From Hyphomicrobium_A sp963726795 (GTDB lineage: Bacteria; Pseudomonadota; Alphaproteobacteria; Rhizobiales; Hyphomicrobiaceae), in contig CAVSDD010000006.1 of NCBI GenBank assembly GCA_963726795.1, forward strand, positions 779,034 to 843,033: DNA of 64,000 nucleotides. Reading direction: 5' to 3'. Shown here piece by piece: positions 44,456 to 53,279 of the stretch. The stretch's first letter is position 1, and the number at the start of each line of letters is the position of its first letter. Below the pieces are notes generated by a model that did no database searches, was not told the DNA's origin, and saw only the letters and a program-made list of their open reading frames with translations. The translations under genes and the position numbers were made by a program.

Positions 44456-44538
44456 CGCGTCGCGTGCTTTCTGAGCGTATCGTTCTAAGCGTCAGTGCCG
44501 TGCGTCCTTGCCAACAAAAACCCTGCGAGGAAATCCCA

Positions 44539-45668
44539 GTGACCCGGCCCATCGTCGCGCTCGCGCTGCTGCTGATCTGCGCGCCCCTTTCGAGCCCTGC
44601 CGTCGCGGCGGAGGCAGCCTGCGCCCACCCCGAGACCGCGCTCGGCGTCTCGCGCATCGTCGAGATCGACACCAAGACGGGGCCGCTGTTCGGCGACTTC
44701 TCCAAGCTCGAGCGCGAGCCGCGTTTCCTGGCGCCCAAGGAAGTTGCATTGACCTTCGACGACGGGCCGATGCCGACACTATACCAAGCCCATCCTTGGA
44801 TGCGCTCGATGAGTTCTGCACCAAGGCGACGTTCTTCAACGTCGGCCAGATGGCGCTGGCCTACCCCGACATGGTCAAGGAGGTGATCGGGCGCGGGCAC
44901 GTCGTCGGCACGCATACCTGGTCGCATCCCATGAGCCTGCGCCACATGAGCGTTGAAGCCGCCAAGGACCAGATCGAGCGCGGGTTCGCCGCGGTAACGC
45001 TCGCCGCCGGCCAGCCGATCGCGCCGTTCTTCCGCTTTCCCGGCTTGAGCGATTCAGGCCCGCTCATGGCCTACCTGCAGGAGCGCGGCATCGCCGCCTT
45101 CACCGTCGACGTCGTCTCCAACGACAGCTACATCGGCAGCCCGCAGAAGCTCATCGACCGCACCATGAAGGAGATCGACCAGGCCAAGGGCGGCATCGTG
45201 CTGTTCCACGACATCAAAGCTTCCACCGCCAAGGCGCTGCCCACGATCCTCGCCAACCTCAAGAAGGGCGGCTACAAGATCGTGCTGCTGCGCCCCAAGG
45301 GCACCTACACGCCGCTGCCCGCCATCACCGCCGATCTCGAAGCCAAGCGCGCCAAGGCGCTCGCCAATTCCGATGAGCCCAAGAAGCCGGCGCTCGTCCC
45401 GTTCTATGCGTCGATCCCGCCGTCGACGCTCGACACCGTGAGCACGCCCGCCGTCGTCGCACTCGCACCCGACGCGCACGAGCGCACGCACGAGGGCGGC
45501 ACGCACGCGACCGCGAGCGCGCCCGTCACCGCCGACAGCGACGAGCCCAAGACGACAACGAAGTCCGTAACCCACCGCAAGCGGCACTACGCCCGCAACA
45601 GATCGCGCGGCAGGACCTCGCCACCCGGATCGAAAGCGTCCGATTTTGTCCTGACCGGATCGCGCTGA
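44539..45668 (+). pseudogene. secreted polysaccharide deacetylase (NodB), copy 3, frameshifted
   Basis: Signal peptide from the GTG at 44539 (IVALALLLICAPLSSPAVAA), shared block ETALGVSRIVEIDTKTGPLF, then VALTFDDGPMPT; the frame breaks between 44778 and 44800 and resumes as LDALDEFCTKATFFNVG, with GTHTWSHPMSLRHM, FFRFPGLSD and IVLFHDIKASTAKA. Comparison with copy 2 (NTPVILKALD against TKPIL-DALD) shows two surplus bases in about 20. The remaining part to 45668 is intact with a Lys/Thr/Arg-rich tail. 83 bases after copy 2, same operon. Confidence 0.75.
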
Positions 45669-45698
45669 GCGACGCCACGACCGGCAACCGGGGAGCGC

Positions 45699-47813
45699 TC
45701 AGCGCTCCCCTCGCCGCGAGAATTCCGTCTGGCCGCCGGTCGCCAAGATGCGCGCCTGCTCGATCCAGTTCTCGCGCTCGATGCGCCCCTTGAAGTCGAG
45801 AATGTTGCTGATGCGCTCGATGTCGGCGCCGGTCCAGTTCGCGACCTGCTCGTAGCTCAGGATGCCGAGCGAGTTGAGCTTCTTCTCGATCAGCACGCCG
45901 ATGCCGCGGATGCGCTTCAAGTCATCGGCATCGCCCTGCCCAATCGCGGAATGCGCCCCGTCCTCGCCCACGAGAGCTTCGGAGCGAACCGAGCGCAGGT
46001 AGCCGACATCGGACGCGCCAGACGACGCTGATTGCGACGCGGCTTGCGGCGCGCTTGGCGCAGCGGCGCTGGCGGAGCGCTTGGCGCAGGCGCCGCAGCA
46101 GGCGCCGTCGCCGGAGCAACGGCGGTCGGCTCCACCGATTGCGGCACCGGAATGCCGCGGTCCAGGCGGCGCGAGTAATACGTCTCGTCGCCCCGCGCCA
46201 AGGTCTGCGCCTGCCCAACCCAGTTTTCCGGTCCGACGCGATCCTTGAAGCCCAGCGCGTCGTCCAATCCCCTGACGTCGTTCGCGCTCAGGCTTGCAAG
46301 CTCCCCGAAGCGGCGGATGCCAAGCTCTTTCAGCCGTCCTTGCAGGACCGGATCGATGCCGCGGATGCGGGTGAGATCGTCGCTCGGACCGGCTCCCCCC
46401 TCCTCCGCTTTCACCGGCGCCCCTGAGCCCGTGCCGACCGACACGCGCGGAAACACTGTCTTCGCTTCGGGCTCGGGTGGCGCGCGCCGCCGCAGCCTTC
46501 GGCGCCGCAGCCGACGGCTCCGCGGACGGCGGGATCGGAGTGCCTTGGTCCATGCGGCGCGAGAAATAGGTCTCGTCACCTCTTCCAAGGATCTGCGCCT
46601 GACCGACCCAATTTTCTTCCGCGATGCGATCCTTGACGCCAAGCGTTTCGCTCAGTCCCTTGACGTCGTTTGCGGTGAGGCTTGCGAGATCCTCAAACCG
46701 GCGGATGCCAAGCTCCTTGAGTTTGGCCTGAACAACCGCGTCGATGCCGCGAATGCGCGTGAGATCCTCGCTCGGGTGGCCACCGCCCTCGTCTGCTTTC
46801 ACCGGCGCGCCCGAGCCGGTGGCGACCGACACGCGCGGAAAGACCGCCTTTGCTTCCGGCTCGGGGGCCGGCATCGGCGCGGCAGGCTTGGGCGCTGCGG
46901 CCGACGGCTCTGCTGACGGAGGTATGGGAGTGCCGTGGTCGACGCGGCGGGAGAAGTACGTCTCGCCGCCCCGCCCAAGGATCTGCGCCTGTCCGACCCA
47001 GTTTTCTTCCGCGATGCGATCTTTGACGCCGAGCGTATCGCTCAGCCCCTTGACGTCGTTCGCGGTGAGACTTGCGAGATCCTCAAACCGGCGGATGCCG
47101 AGGTCCTTGAGCTTTGACTGCACGACATTGTCGATGCCGAGAATGCGCGTGAGATCGTCGCTCGGGCGACCACCGCCCTCGTCTGCTTTCACCGGCGCTC
47201 CTGAGCCCGTGCTCACCGAAACGCGGGGAATGCCGGGCTTTGCCTCTGGTGTCGGCGCGATCGCGGCGGCCGCTGCCACCGCCGCAGCGGCCACTGCGGG
47301 TGCAGCAGACGCGCTCATCGGTGCAGGTGTCGGCGCGGGCTGTGCGGGCGCAGTCGCGGGTGCCGGCGTTACTGGGGACGCCGCTTTCGGAGCGGGCGCA
47401 GGCTGCAGCGCTGGCGCGACCGGTGCCGGCGCTGCGACTTGCGGTGCGGGCTTGGGCTGTTGCGGCGCCGCCATTGGTGTTGGCTGTGGTGCCGGTTGTG
47501 GTGCTGCCGCCTGCGGGCGCACGGGTTGAGGCGCAGACGCGGCGGGCATTGGAGCCGGAGCAGCGGCTGGCTCTTTCGCGGTGCCGCTCAAGGCGCGCTC
47601 GAAGCGTTGGCCCTCGGGCACCGCTCGCGGAGCGACCTCGATCTTGGGCTGCGATGCGTCAGGCGTTGCCGGCATCACCGAGACGGGAGCGATCTCCGCC
47701 GCTTTGCGCGACAAGCCGTAATAGAATCTCCGCTTGAGACCGCAGGACACGACCGCGCCAAAAAAGAAGGCGACCGCCAAAAGGAAAAACGTCTGCCAAA
47801 GCAGCTCAGTCAT
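45699..47813 (-). pseudogene. membrane-anchored protein with four HhH modules, frameshifted in the middle
   Basis: 704 codons overall. One N-terminal membrane helix (LLWQTFFLLAVAFFFGAVVS), a Pro/Ala-rich spacer (residues 50-195), then four copies of a module of about 75 residues: DDLTRILGIDNVVQSKLKDL, RRFEDLASLTANDVKGLSDT, IAEENWVGQAQILGRG. Copies 1 and 2 are at residues 218-291 and 348-421 with linkers repeated too (period 130 residues, 390 bp). Copy 3 (about 46385-46160) is in another frame; copy 4 ends the protein. It resembles the predicted helix-hairpin-helix domains found at the ends of 41-kDa NADH-dehydrogenase-like and flap-nuclease-like proteins. Function unknown; last gene of a unit with OmpA. 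Confidence 0.65.
46160..47162. repeat. three 390-bp direct repeats in the HhH gene
   Basis: HhH modules with their linkers start on the minus strand at about 47162, 46772 and 46385. The DNA of the first two is nearly identical over long stretches, with the third more diverged. Recent tandem duplication; prone to mis-assembly. Confidence 0.75.
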
Positions 47814-47886
47814 GCGTCTGACTCCCCACTACCCCGTCCCACCGTTATCCGGCCCTTGATGCCGGGGCCCGTTGTCGGTGCCCCGT

Positions 47887-47928
47887 TTCAGCGTCCCTTA
47901 TTTTCAGTGTCCCTTATTCAGTGTCCTG
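47887..47928. repeat. 14-16-bp direct repeat, three copies
   Basis: TTCAGYGTCCCTTATT-like units begin at 47887, 47903 and 47917, the last running into the microprotein stop codon. Located between the microprotein and the HhH gene. Confidence 0.65.
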
Positions 47929-48016
47929 GCCGGGCGCACGCGATCCACGCCACGACGAACCCCACCCCAAAGGCGCCCGCCGTATACCATCCGAGATTGG
48001 CAACCAGATAATCCAT
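47918..48016 (-). CDS. 32-aa membrane microprotein
   Basis: ATG at 48016: MDYLVANLGWYTAGAFGVGF then VVAWIACARPGH and TGA. One helix with small residues. Starts 7 bases after the OmpA-type stop codon and is followed by the HhH gene, all on one strand, so it is the middle gene of a three-part unit. Too short to recognise by family. Confidence 0.55.
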   Translation of the reverse strand: MDYLVANLGWYTAGAFGVGFVVAWIACARPGH

Positions 48017-48023
48017 TTCCCTA

Positions 48024-48758
48024 TTACTCCCCGCTCGAGCCCGTGGACTGAAGGCCCGTCACCTCAAACTCGATACGCCGGTTCTTCGCGCGATTTTGCG
48101 CGTCGTCGTTGGAGGCCAAAGGCCGCGTGTCGCCGTACCCAACTGCCTTGAGGCGTCCGGCGTCAATGCCCTTTGTTATCAAATAGCCGACCACAACGCG
48201 GGCGCGCCGCTCTGAAAGAGATTGATTGCGCTTGGTATTGCCGCGCGCGTCCGCGTGGCCGGATATCTGCAGCCTCAGTTTTGGGCACGCCGCCGCTACC
48301 CCGGCGAGCTTGTCCAGAATGGTGCGCTTGCTGCGGTCGAGGCCGGCGGCGTTCCGGTGAAACTGCAGCGGACCTGCCGCTGCGATGTCGTGCACGGCCG
48401 TGTCGCAACCTGCTGGCGCGGCGCCTTGGGGTGCCAGGGCGGCGGTGTTGGCGACGGGAGGGACCGCGGTCGTGACAGGCGCGGCGGCAGCAGGCTTACG
48501 CTCCAGTTCGACATGCGAGCTCGGCGCAACGGCTTTCTCAGTTATGTCCGGCTTTCTGATGGGACGCGGCGGAATGGTCCGCGCCCTTTCCGTCGCCGCT
48601 AAACGCGACGTTTGCGGCACGGCTTGAGCCGCTCCCTTCGGCGGCGCAGGTGACGTCTGCGGCGAGGCGCTCGGCGCAACCGCAACGGACTTCTCTGTCA
48701 CATCCGATTTTCCAACGAGCGGCGGCGGAATGGTCGGCGTGGCCTCGGACACGGCCAT
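48024..48758 (-). CDS. OmpA-domain protein (C-terminal half of a broken gene?)
   Basis: 244 residues. Repeats of SDVTEK/PDITEK-type blocks at the N-side, then an OmpA C-terminal peptidoglycan-binding domain (about 120-240): FHRNAAGLDRSKRTILDKLA, LRLQISGHADARGNTKRNQS, GRLKAVGYGDTRPLASNDD, NRAKNRRIEFEV. The MAVSEATPT at its start is an internal repeat unit that also occurs at 48911, where the ATG overlaps the stop of the upstream frame (ATGA). The upstream reading frames (48759-48911) continue the same repeat after a switch, so the two parts were probably one gene with the gene at 48908-49708. Confidence 0.75.
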   Translation of the reverse strand: MAVSEATPTIPPPLVGKSDVTEKSVAVAPSASPQTSPAPPKGAAQAVPQTSRLAATERARTIPPRPIRKPDITEKAVAPSSHVELERKPAAAAPVTTAVPPVANTAALAPQGAAPAGCDTAVHDIAAAGPLQFHRNAAGLDRSKRTILDKLAGVAAACPKLRLQISGHADARGNTKRNQSLSERRARVVVGYLITKGIDAGRLKAVGYGDTRPLASNDDAQNRAKNRRIEFEVTGLQSTGSSGE

Positions 48759-49030
48759 GCGTGAGGCTTCGGGGTTCCATTCGCCGCTTCAGTCGATGGT
48801 GCCGGGGGCGTCTTAGGCGGCGCACTCGGCGCAACGGCCTCCGGTTTTTCGGTTACATCAGATTTTTTGACGGGAGCGGGGAACGGTCGGCGTGGCTTCG
48901 GACCCGGTCATGCGTGAGGCTTCGGGTGCGCCATTGCCGTTTCAGTCGCTGGGGTCTCCGGCGTCTTGGGCGGCGCGCTCGGCGCAACGGCTTGCGGTTT
49001 TTCAGTTACATCAGATTTTTTGATCGGAGG
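48525..49030. repeat. about 150-bp degenerate tandem repeat, four copies
   Basis: Units centred near 48530, 48690, 48842 and 48991 (spacing 149-158) each code a block like PPPIKKSDVTEKPQAVAPSA. The last two share near-identical poly-T and GC stretches. Frame changes fall at the same motif (KPHA / M) in two units, so duplication of an already-broken or erroneous unit is possible. Confidence 0.65.
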
Positions 49031-49708
49031 CGGCGGAACGGTCGTCGCAGATTCTGTCGGGGTCATGCCGGACATCGGGCCATGCGCCGCGTCCATCGAC
49101 GGCACATGCGGCAGCACGTGCGGCGGCGGTGTTTCCGGCGACGTCACATGAACAGTTTGATGCGCCTCTTCCGCCGGAGCTGCCGATGGCGTGTCTGCTG
49201 GCTTGATCGGCGGCGCGACCTGCGGTGTTGCACTTGGCGTCACGGGTGAGGCCGCATGCGGTGCCACATGTGAAGCTGCAGGCGCAGCTTCGTGTGACGC
49301 GACTTGCGATTTCTTGGCCGCTGGCCTCGACCGGGGTTTGCGAATTGCCGCAATTTTGATTGGCGCCGTGCGTTCCTGAACGCTGCGCACGCCCCACAAC
49401 CGATCGATGAGCAGCTTCGCTTGCAACGCCTCGCCTGGCTTGCTCGGCGTACCGACGAGCAGACCATCGCGCCCGGAGAACGCGACCGACGCCCATGAGA
49501 AGCCTGCAGCCCCGAGCACCGCGCGCGACCGCAACTCAAGGTCGCGCTCGATCTGGTCTGCTCGCGTGTGGACTGCAATCCAACTCAACATGGCAATCGG
49601 AATGAGCCCCCACAGCCAGCGGGCCGGATGGCAGCCTGCGCTGGCCGCGCCCAATCGGCGCGCGCCAATACGAAATCGGAGGATCCTGCGCACGAGCTTT
49701 GCGTGCAT
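48908..49708 (-). CDS. BON-like/OmpA-associated exported protein, N-terminal half
   Basis: 266 residues. A basic start, one membrane helix (LWGLIPIAMLSWIAVHTRA), then a BON-like fold (residues about 52-115: QIERDLELRSRAVLGAAGF, VAFSGRDGLLVGTPSKPGEA, LLIDRLWGVRSVQERT), which in BON-OmpA proteins binds lipid or the envelope. The rest is Pro/Ala/His-rich, ending in PPPIKKSDVTEKPQAVAPSA repeats that continue in the next frames. BON plus OmpA is a known architecture (e.g. mycobacterial ArfA), so this and the 48024 gene look like one protein. Confidence 0.65.
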   Translation of the reverse strand: MHAKLVRRILRFRIGARRLGAASAGCHPARWLWGLIPIAMLSWIAVHTRADQIERDLELRSRAVLGAAGFSWASVAFSGRDGLLVGTPSKPGEALQAKLLIDRLWGVRSVQERTAPIKIAAIRKPRSRPAAKKSQVASHEAAPAASHVAPHAASPVTPSATPQVAPPIKPADTPSAAPAEEAHQTVHVTSPETPPPHVLPHVPSMDAAHGPMSGMTPTESATTVPPPPIKKSDVTEKPQAVAPSAPPKTPETPATETAMAHPKPHA

Positions 49709-49860
49709 TTGTGACCGCGCCTGTTGCCCTCAGCGGTCTCGTCGACCCTTACCCACTCCATCCCAGGGGTTAACTATAGTCAATCGATCCGGGGCAGTCG
49801 ATCACTCCAGTGGAAATGCCGCGCCTACGCTCCCCAGGTGTCATCCTCTCCCAGGTGTCA

Positions 49861-49881
49861 TCCTCGGGCTTGTCCCGAGGA
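49861..49881. repeat. REP-like palindrome
   Basis: TCCTCGGG-N5-CCCGAGGA hairpin, preceded by GTGTCA and followed by CCCACGC: a pattern I associate with dispersed intergenic repeats in Hyphomicrobiales. Confidence 0.6.
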
Positions 49882-49984
49882 CCCACGCTTCAGCTAGGGC
49901 CCGCGTGCGGTCGTCCCTGCCGCGCCGCGTAACGCAAGCCGCGCGTGTTTCGCGCCCTATCGCACGTCGCAATCGTTGAACTTT

Positions 49985-50040
49985 GCGTGGATCCCGGCCG
50001 TCCATGCGGAACATGGCTCCGCCATGACGCGCGGGATGAC
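49985..50040. repeat. REP-like imperfect palindrome
   Basis: Outer arms GATCCCG...CGGGAT and inner CATGCGGA/TCCGCCATG (one bulged base). Same flanking GATCC(C) and CGTCATCC-like ends as the neighbour at 50073. Confidence 0.55.
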
Positions 50041-50072
50041 GTTTCAATTGTCGGATCGCTATTTGCTCCGTC

Positions 50073-50092
50073 ATCCCGCTGAAGAGCGGGAT
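50073..50092. repeat. REP-like palindrome
   Basis: ATCCCGCT-GAAG-AGCGGGAT perfect 8-bp stem, flanked by CGTC and CCACGC. Confidence 0.65.
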
Positions 50093-50149
50093 CCACGCAA
50101 GGCTCCGCGAGCCGCAGCACCAAATTTTCCAGCTCCGCTGACCCGAGGA

Positions 50150-51439
50150 TCAATGGCGCTGCTTGCGCAACGGCGGGATATCGCGCGCCTGCTCGCGGCC
50201 GGCGCTCTGATGGGACTCGCGCGCGCTCAATTCGAGCATGCGCTCGCGGATGTAGTCGCGCGTCATCGGCACCGCCTCCTGCCTGCGGGCGCACTGGACC
50301 TGGAACACCGCGACGTTCTGGAAGCGGAAGGCCGCCTCGCACGCCGAGAGATAGAATTCCCACATGCGGCAGAAGCGTTCATCGTAGAGCGCGAGCGCCT
50401 CGGCCCGGTGCGCCATGAAATTTTTGCGCCACGCGCGCAGGGTCTCGGCGTAATGCAGGCGCAGGCATTCGACGTCGGTGACGATCAGCCCGGCTCGCTC
50501 GATCGCCGGCACGATCTCGGAGAGCGCCGGAAGCTGGCCGCCCGGAAAGATGTACTTGTCCATCCACGGGTTGGGATACCAGGGACCGTCCATCAGGCCG
50601 ATGGTGTGCACGAGTGCGACGCCGTTCGGATTCAATAATTCGCGGAACTTGCGGAAGTACGTGTCGTAGAAGCGCGTGCCGACGTGCTCGAACATGCCGA
50701 CGGACACGATGCGGTCGAAGCCGCCCTTGACGTTGCGGTAGTCTTCGAGCGCGAAGCGGACCTCATCCTGCAAACCTTGCGCGTGGGCGCGCGTGCGCGC
50801 CGCCTCGATCTGGGCCTGGGAAAGCGTGACGCCGAGCACGTCGGCGGCGCCGCCGATCTGCTTCATGTAAAGGGCCAGTCCGCCCCAGCCTGACCCGATA
50901 TCGAGGACGCGGCTGTCGGGCTCGACCAGAAGCTTCGCCGTGATGAGCCGCTTCTTGGCGCGCTGCGCGTCCTCCAGGCTTTGGCCGGGATACTCGAAGT
51001 AGGCGCAGCTGTATTGCAGGTCGGGATCGAGGAAGAGCTCATAGAGGCGGTTGCCGAGGTCGTAGTGGTGGGCGACGTTGCGGCGGGCGCGCCAGGGATT
51101 GTTGTCGCTGATCGAGCGCCGCTTCATCAGCCGGATTTTATCCAGCACGCGGACGGGGAGCGACTTGGGCTTGGCCGCCATGCCGCGCATGACGATCGCC
51201 AGGAAGTCGTAGATCGTGCCGCGCTCAACGACGAAGCGGCCGTCCATGAACAGCTCGCCGACGTAGAGCTGCGGGTTGAGCGGGACGAGGAGCTCGGCGC
51301 CGGCATCGGCGAAACGGACGCGGACTTCCTCGCCCGTGCCGTCACCGAAGCGGTGCTCGCTGCCGCCCGCCATCACCACCGTCAACGATCCGTCGTCGAC
51401 GCATTGGGAAAAGACCGCGGCCAGCAGCTTCTCGATCAT
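50150..51439 (-). CDS. cfa: cyclopropane-fatty-acyl-phospholipid synthase
   Basis: 429 residues. Transfers a methylene from S-adenosylmethionine to the double bond of unsaturated acyl chains in membrane phospholipids. N-domain about 1-130 (SVRVRFADAGAELLVPLNPQ region), then the methyltransferase: NVAHHYDLGNRLYELFLDPD, SAM loop VLDIGSGWGGLALYMKQI, VSVGMFEHVGTRFYD (catalytic Glu), PWMDKYIFPGG and a C-terminal LHYAETLRAWRKNF. Length is as expected. Single gene. Confidence 0.92.
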   Translation of the reverse strand: MIEKLLAAVFSQCVDDGSLTVVMAGGSEHRFGDGTGEEVRVRFADAGAELLVPLNPQLYVGELFMDGRFVVERGTIYDFLAIVMRGMAAKPKSLPVRVLDKIRLMKRRSISDNNPWRARRNVAHHYDLGNRLYELFLDPDLQYSCAYFEYPGQSLEDAQRAKKRLITAKLLVEPDSRVLDIGSGWGGLALYMKQIGGAADVLGVTLSQAQIEAARTRAHAQGLQDEVRFALEDYRNVKGGFDRIVSVGMFEHVGTRFYDTYFRKFRELLNPNGVALVHTIGLMDGPWYPNPWMDKYIFPGGQLPALSEIVPAIERAGLIVTDVECLRLHYAETLRAWRKNFMAHRAEALALYDERFCRMWEFYLSACEAAFRFQNVAVFQVQCARRQEAVPMTRDYIRERMLELSARESHQSAGREQARDIPPLRKQRH

Positions 51440-51518
51440 GACCTGAAAGATAGGTCAGAGAGGCGCGGTTGTGCAGGGGCGCGGGCCCTATCCGCGGGGA
51501 TAACTTGGCAACGCAGGC

Positions 51519-51579
51519 GTCCATATCCGGACATAGTTGGGACATGCCCGTTAAAAGGGCACGACATGTCGCAATGTCC
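51519..51579. promoter_or_regulatory. GGACAT/ATGTCC half-site array
   Basis: GTCC-N6-GGAC at 51519-51532, GGACAT at 51529 and 51540, the palindrome GACATGTC at 51563-51570, and ATGTCC at 51574-51579, plus GCCC-N7-GGGC at 51546-51560. A dense symmetrical cluster 145-200 bases ahead of the first polysaccharide gene, as expected for an operator. No regulator can be named. Confidence 0.5.
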
Positions 51580-51722
51580 GCCGCCTATCTGCCTGAAATT
51601 CGGCCATAAGTTGCGACAGGGTCACACGAGACGCGCATCCGCCCCTGCCCCTCGACGCCCGCGGCGGGTGGCATTAGGGTGACGCAATTGGCGATTTTGT
51701 TCTGGGTTCGCTTAGTATTGGC

Positions 51723-53207
51723 ATGACTGTACATGTTCCGGGAGTTGCCTCGAGTGTCCAGAAGGCGGTGTCGTGCGCGGCAACCGCGCACCCGGAACTG
51801 ACGGGCGCCGACTTAAATGCCTCGGCGAAGAAAATTTCGCTGCAGAGCTGGGTCGCCTTCTTCGTCACGGCCGATGTTTTTCTCTTATCGGCGCTAGGTC
51901 TGCTGCCGACGTGGCCTGCGCACTGGTTGCTGCCAAATCTGTTCGTGACGCCCGTGTTTCAGGGACAGCTCGAGGTCGGCGCAATCGCTGTCGTCGTCTA
52001 CCTGTTCTCTGCCCGGGCGGTTCAGCTTTACCGAACGCGGCGCATCCTGAATCTACGTAACTCCGTTCAGAAAACTCTCGTTGCGCTGCTGCTGACCTTC
52101 GCCTTCATGATGGCACTTGGCGCGGCTGCGAAGACGACTCACGTCTACTCGCGTCTCTGGTTCTTCACCTGGATGTGCACGAGCGTTGTGCTCCTGCCAT
52201 CCTTGCGAATTTACGCCCTGCGTGGTGCCCAACGGGCGCTTGACAATGGGCACTATGTACACCGCGCCATCTCGGTCGGATTGGGATGCAAGCCACTCGC
52301 AGCTTCCCACATCAGTACCTGCACGCACGGGCAGGTTCGCGTCGAAAGCCCTATTCAGCTCCAAACGCTGGACGAGCTTTCCACACTGCCCGATCAGATA
52401 AGGCGGCGCGGAATCGACAAGCTTTACATTCGGGCACCCTGGGGGCTCGCACCCGAGATCGCCATCTCCCTCGGCGAATTGCGCAATCTATCCACCGACG
52501 TCTACCTCGTGCCCGAAGCGCCTGCCATGAACGCAGGTGTCATCGGCGTGGAACAGTTCGCAGGACACGTCACGCTGCAGATTATCGACCGGCCGATCGA
52601 CGGCTGGAACTACTGGCTGAAGCGGTTGCAAGACCTCACGGTGGCGACCGCAGCACTGTTGGTGCTCGCGCCACTGCTGCTCGGCGTCGCAATCGCGATC
52701 AAGCTCGAAAGCAAAGGTTCGATCCTCTTCCGGCAAAAACGTATGGGGTTCAACGGGCGAATATTCGAACTCTGGAAATTCCGATCGATGTACCGCGAGG
52801 ACACTGATCCGGACTCCGTGTTGCAGACGAGCAAGAACGATCCCCGCGTCACGCGCGTCGGGCGTTTTATTCGCCAAACGAGCATCGACGAGCTTCCCCA
52901 GCTCATCAACGTATTGCAGGGGCGCATGTCTGTCGTGGGCCCCCGGCCGCATGCACTGCAGACAACCACCGAAGGCAAAATGCTTGCTGATGCCATCGAC
53001 AATTATGCCGCGCGTCACCGGGTGAAGCCCGGAATCACTGGATGGGCTCAGGTGCATGGGTTGCGCGGAGAACTTACGTCGATCGACCAGCTGACGCGGC
53101 GCGTGCAGTTCGATCGCGAATATATCCAGCGCTGGTCGATGCTGCTCGACGCCAGGATCATCGTCATGACGCTCGGACGAATTGCAAACGACCCCAATGC
53201 CTATTGA
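51723..53207 (+). CDS. undecaprenyl-phosphate sugar phosphotransferase
   Basis: 494 residues, WcaJ/PssA-type polyprenyl glycosylphosphotransferase, which starts a polysaccharide repeat by loading a sugar phosphate on undecaprenyl phosphate. N-terminal membrane helices (about 38-160), a CoA-binding-like middle (about 185-285), then a catalytic domain (about 300-494): FELWKFRSMYREDTDPD, DELPQLINVLQGRMSVVGPR, RVKPGITGWAQVHGLRG, QFDREYIQRWSMLLDARII. Likely first gene of the exopolysaccharide locus; the GGACAT cluster lies upstream. The catalytic domain is duplicated at about 54090-54670. Confidence 0.85.
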   Translation: MTVHVPGVASSVQKAVSCAATAHPELTGADLNASAKKISLQSWVAFFVTADVFLLSALGLLPTWPAHWLLPNLFVTPVFQGQLEVGAIAVVVYLFSARAVQLYRTRRILNLRNSVQKTLVALLLTFAFMMALGAAAKTTHVYSRLWFFTWMCTSVVLLPSLRIYALRGAQRALDNGHYVHRAISVGLGCKPLAASHISTCTHGQVRVESPIQLQTLDELSTLPDQIRRRGIDKLYIRAPWGLAPEIAISLGELRNLSTDVYLVPEAPAMNAGVIGVEQFAGHVTLQIIDRPIDGWNYWLKRLQDLTVATAALLVLAPLLLGVAIAIKLESKGSILFRQKRMGFNGRIFELWKFRSMYREDTDPDSVLQTSKNDPRVTRVGRFIRQTSIDELPQLINVLQGRMSVVGPRPHALQTTTEGKMLADAIDNYAARHRVKPGITGWAQVHGLRGELTSIDQLTRRVQFDREYIQRWSMLLDARIIVMTLGRIANDPNAY

Positions 53208-53279
53208 TCGCAAGAACGAATGCCGGGTCTGCAATGCCCATGCTTCAGGGCTGCGCGCCATCAGAGGCGCCGTGGCGCC

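Larger units (their letters stand above)
49709..50149. other. intergenic stretch holding REP-like palindromes
   Basis: 441 bases between two minus-strand genes, no gene. Three REP-like inverted repeats are listed separately: 49861-49881, 49985-50040 and 50073-50092. Confidence 0.6.
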
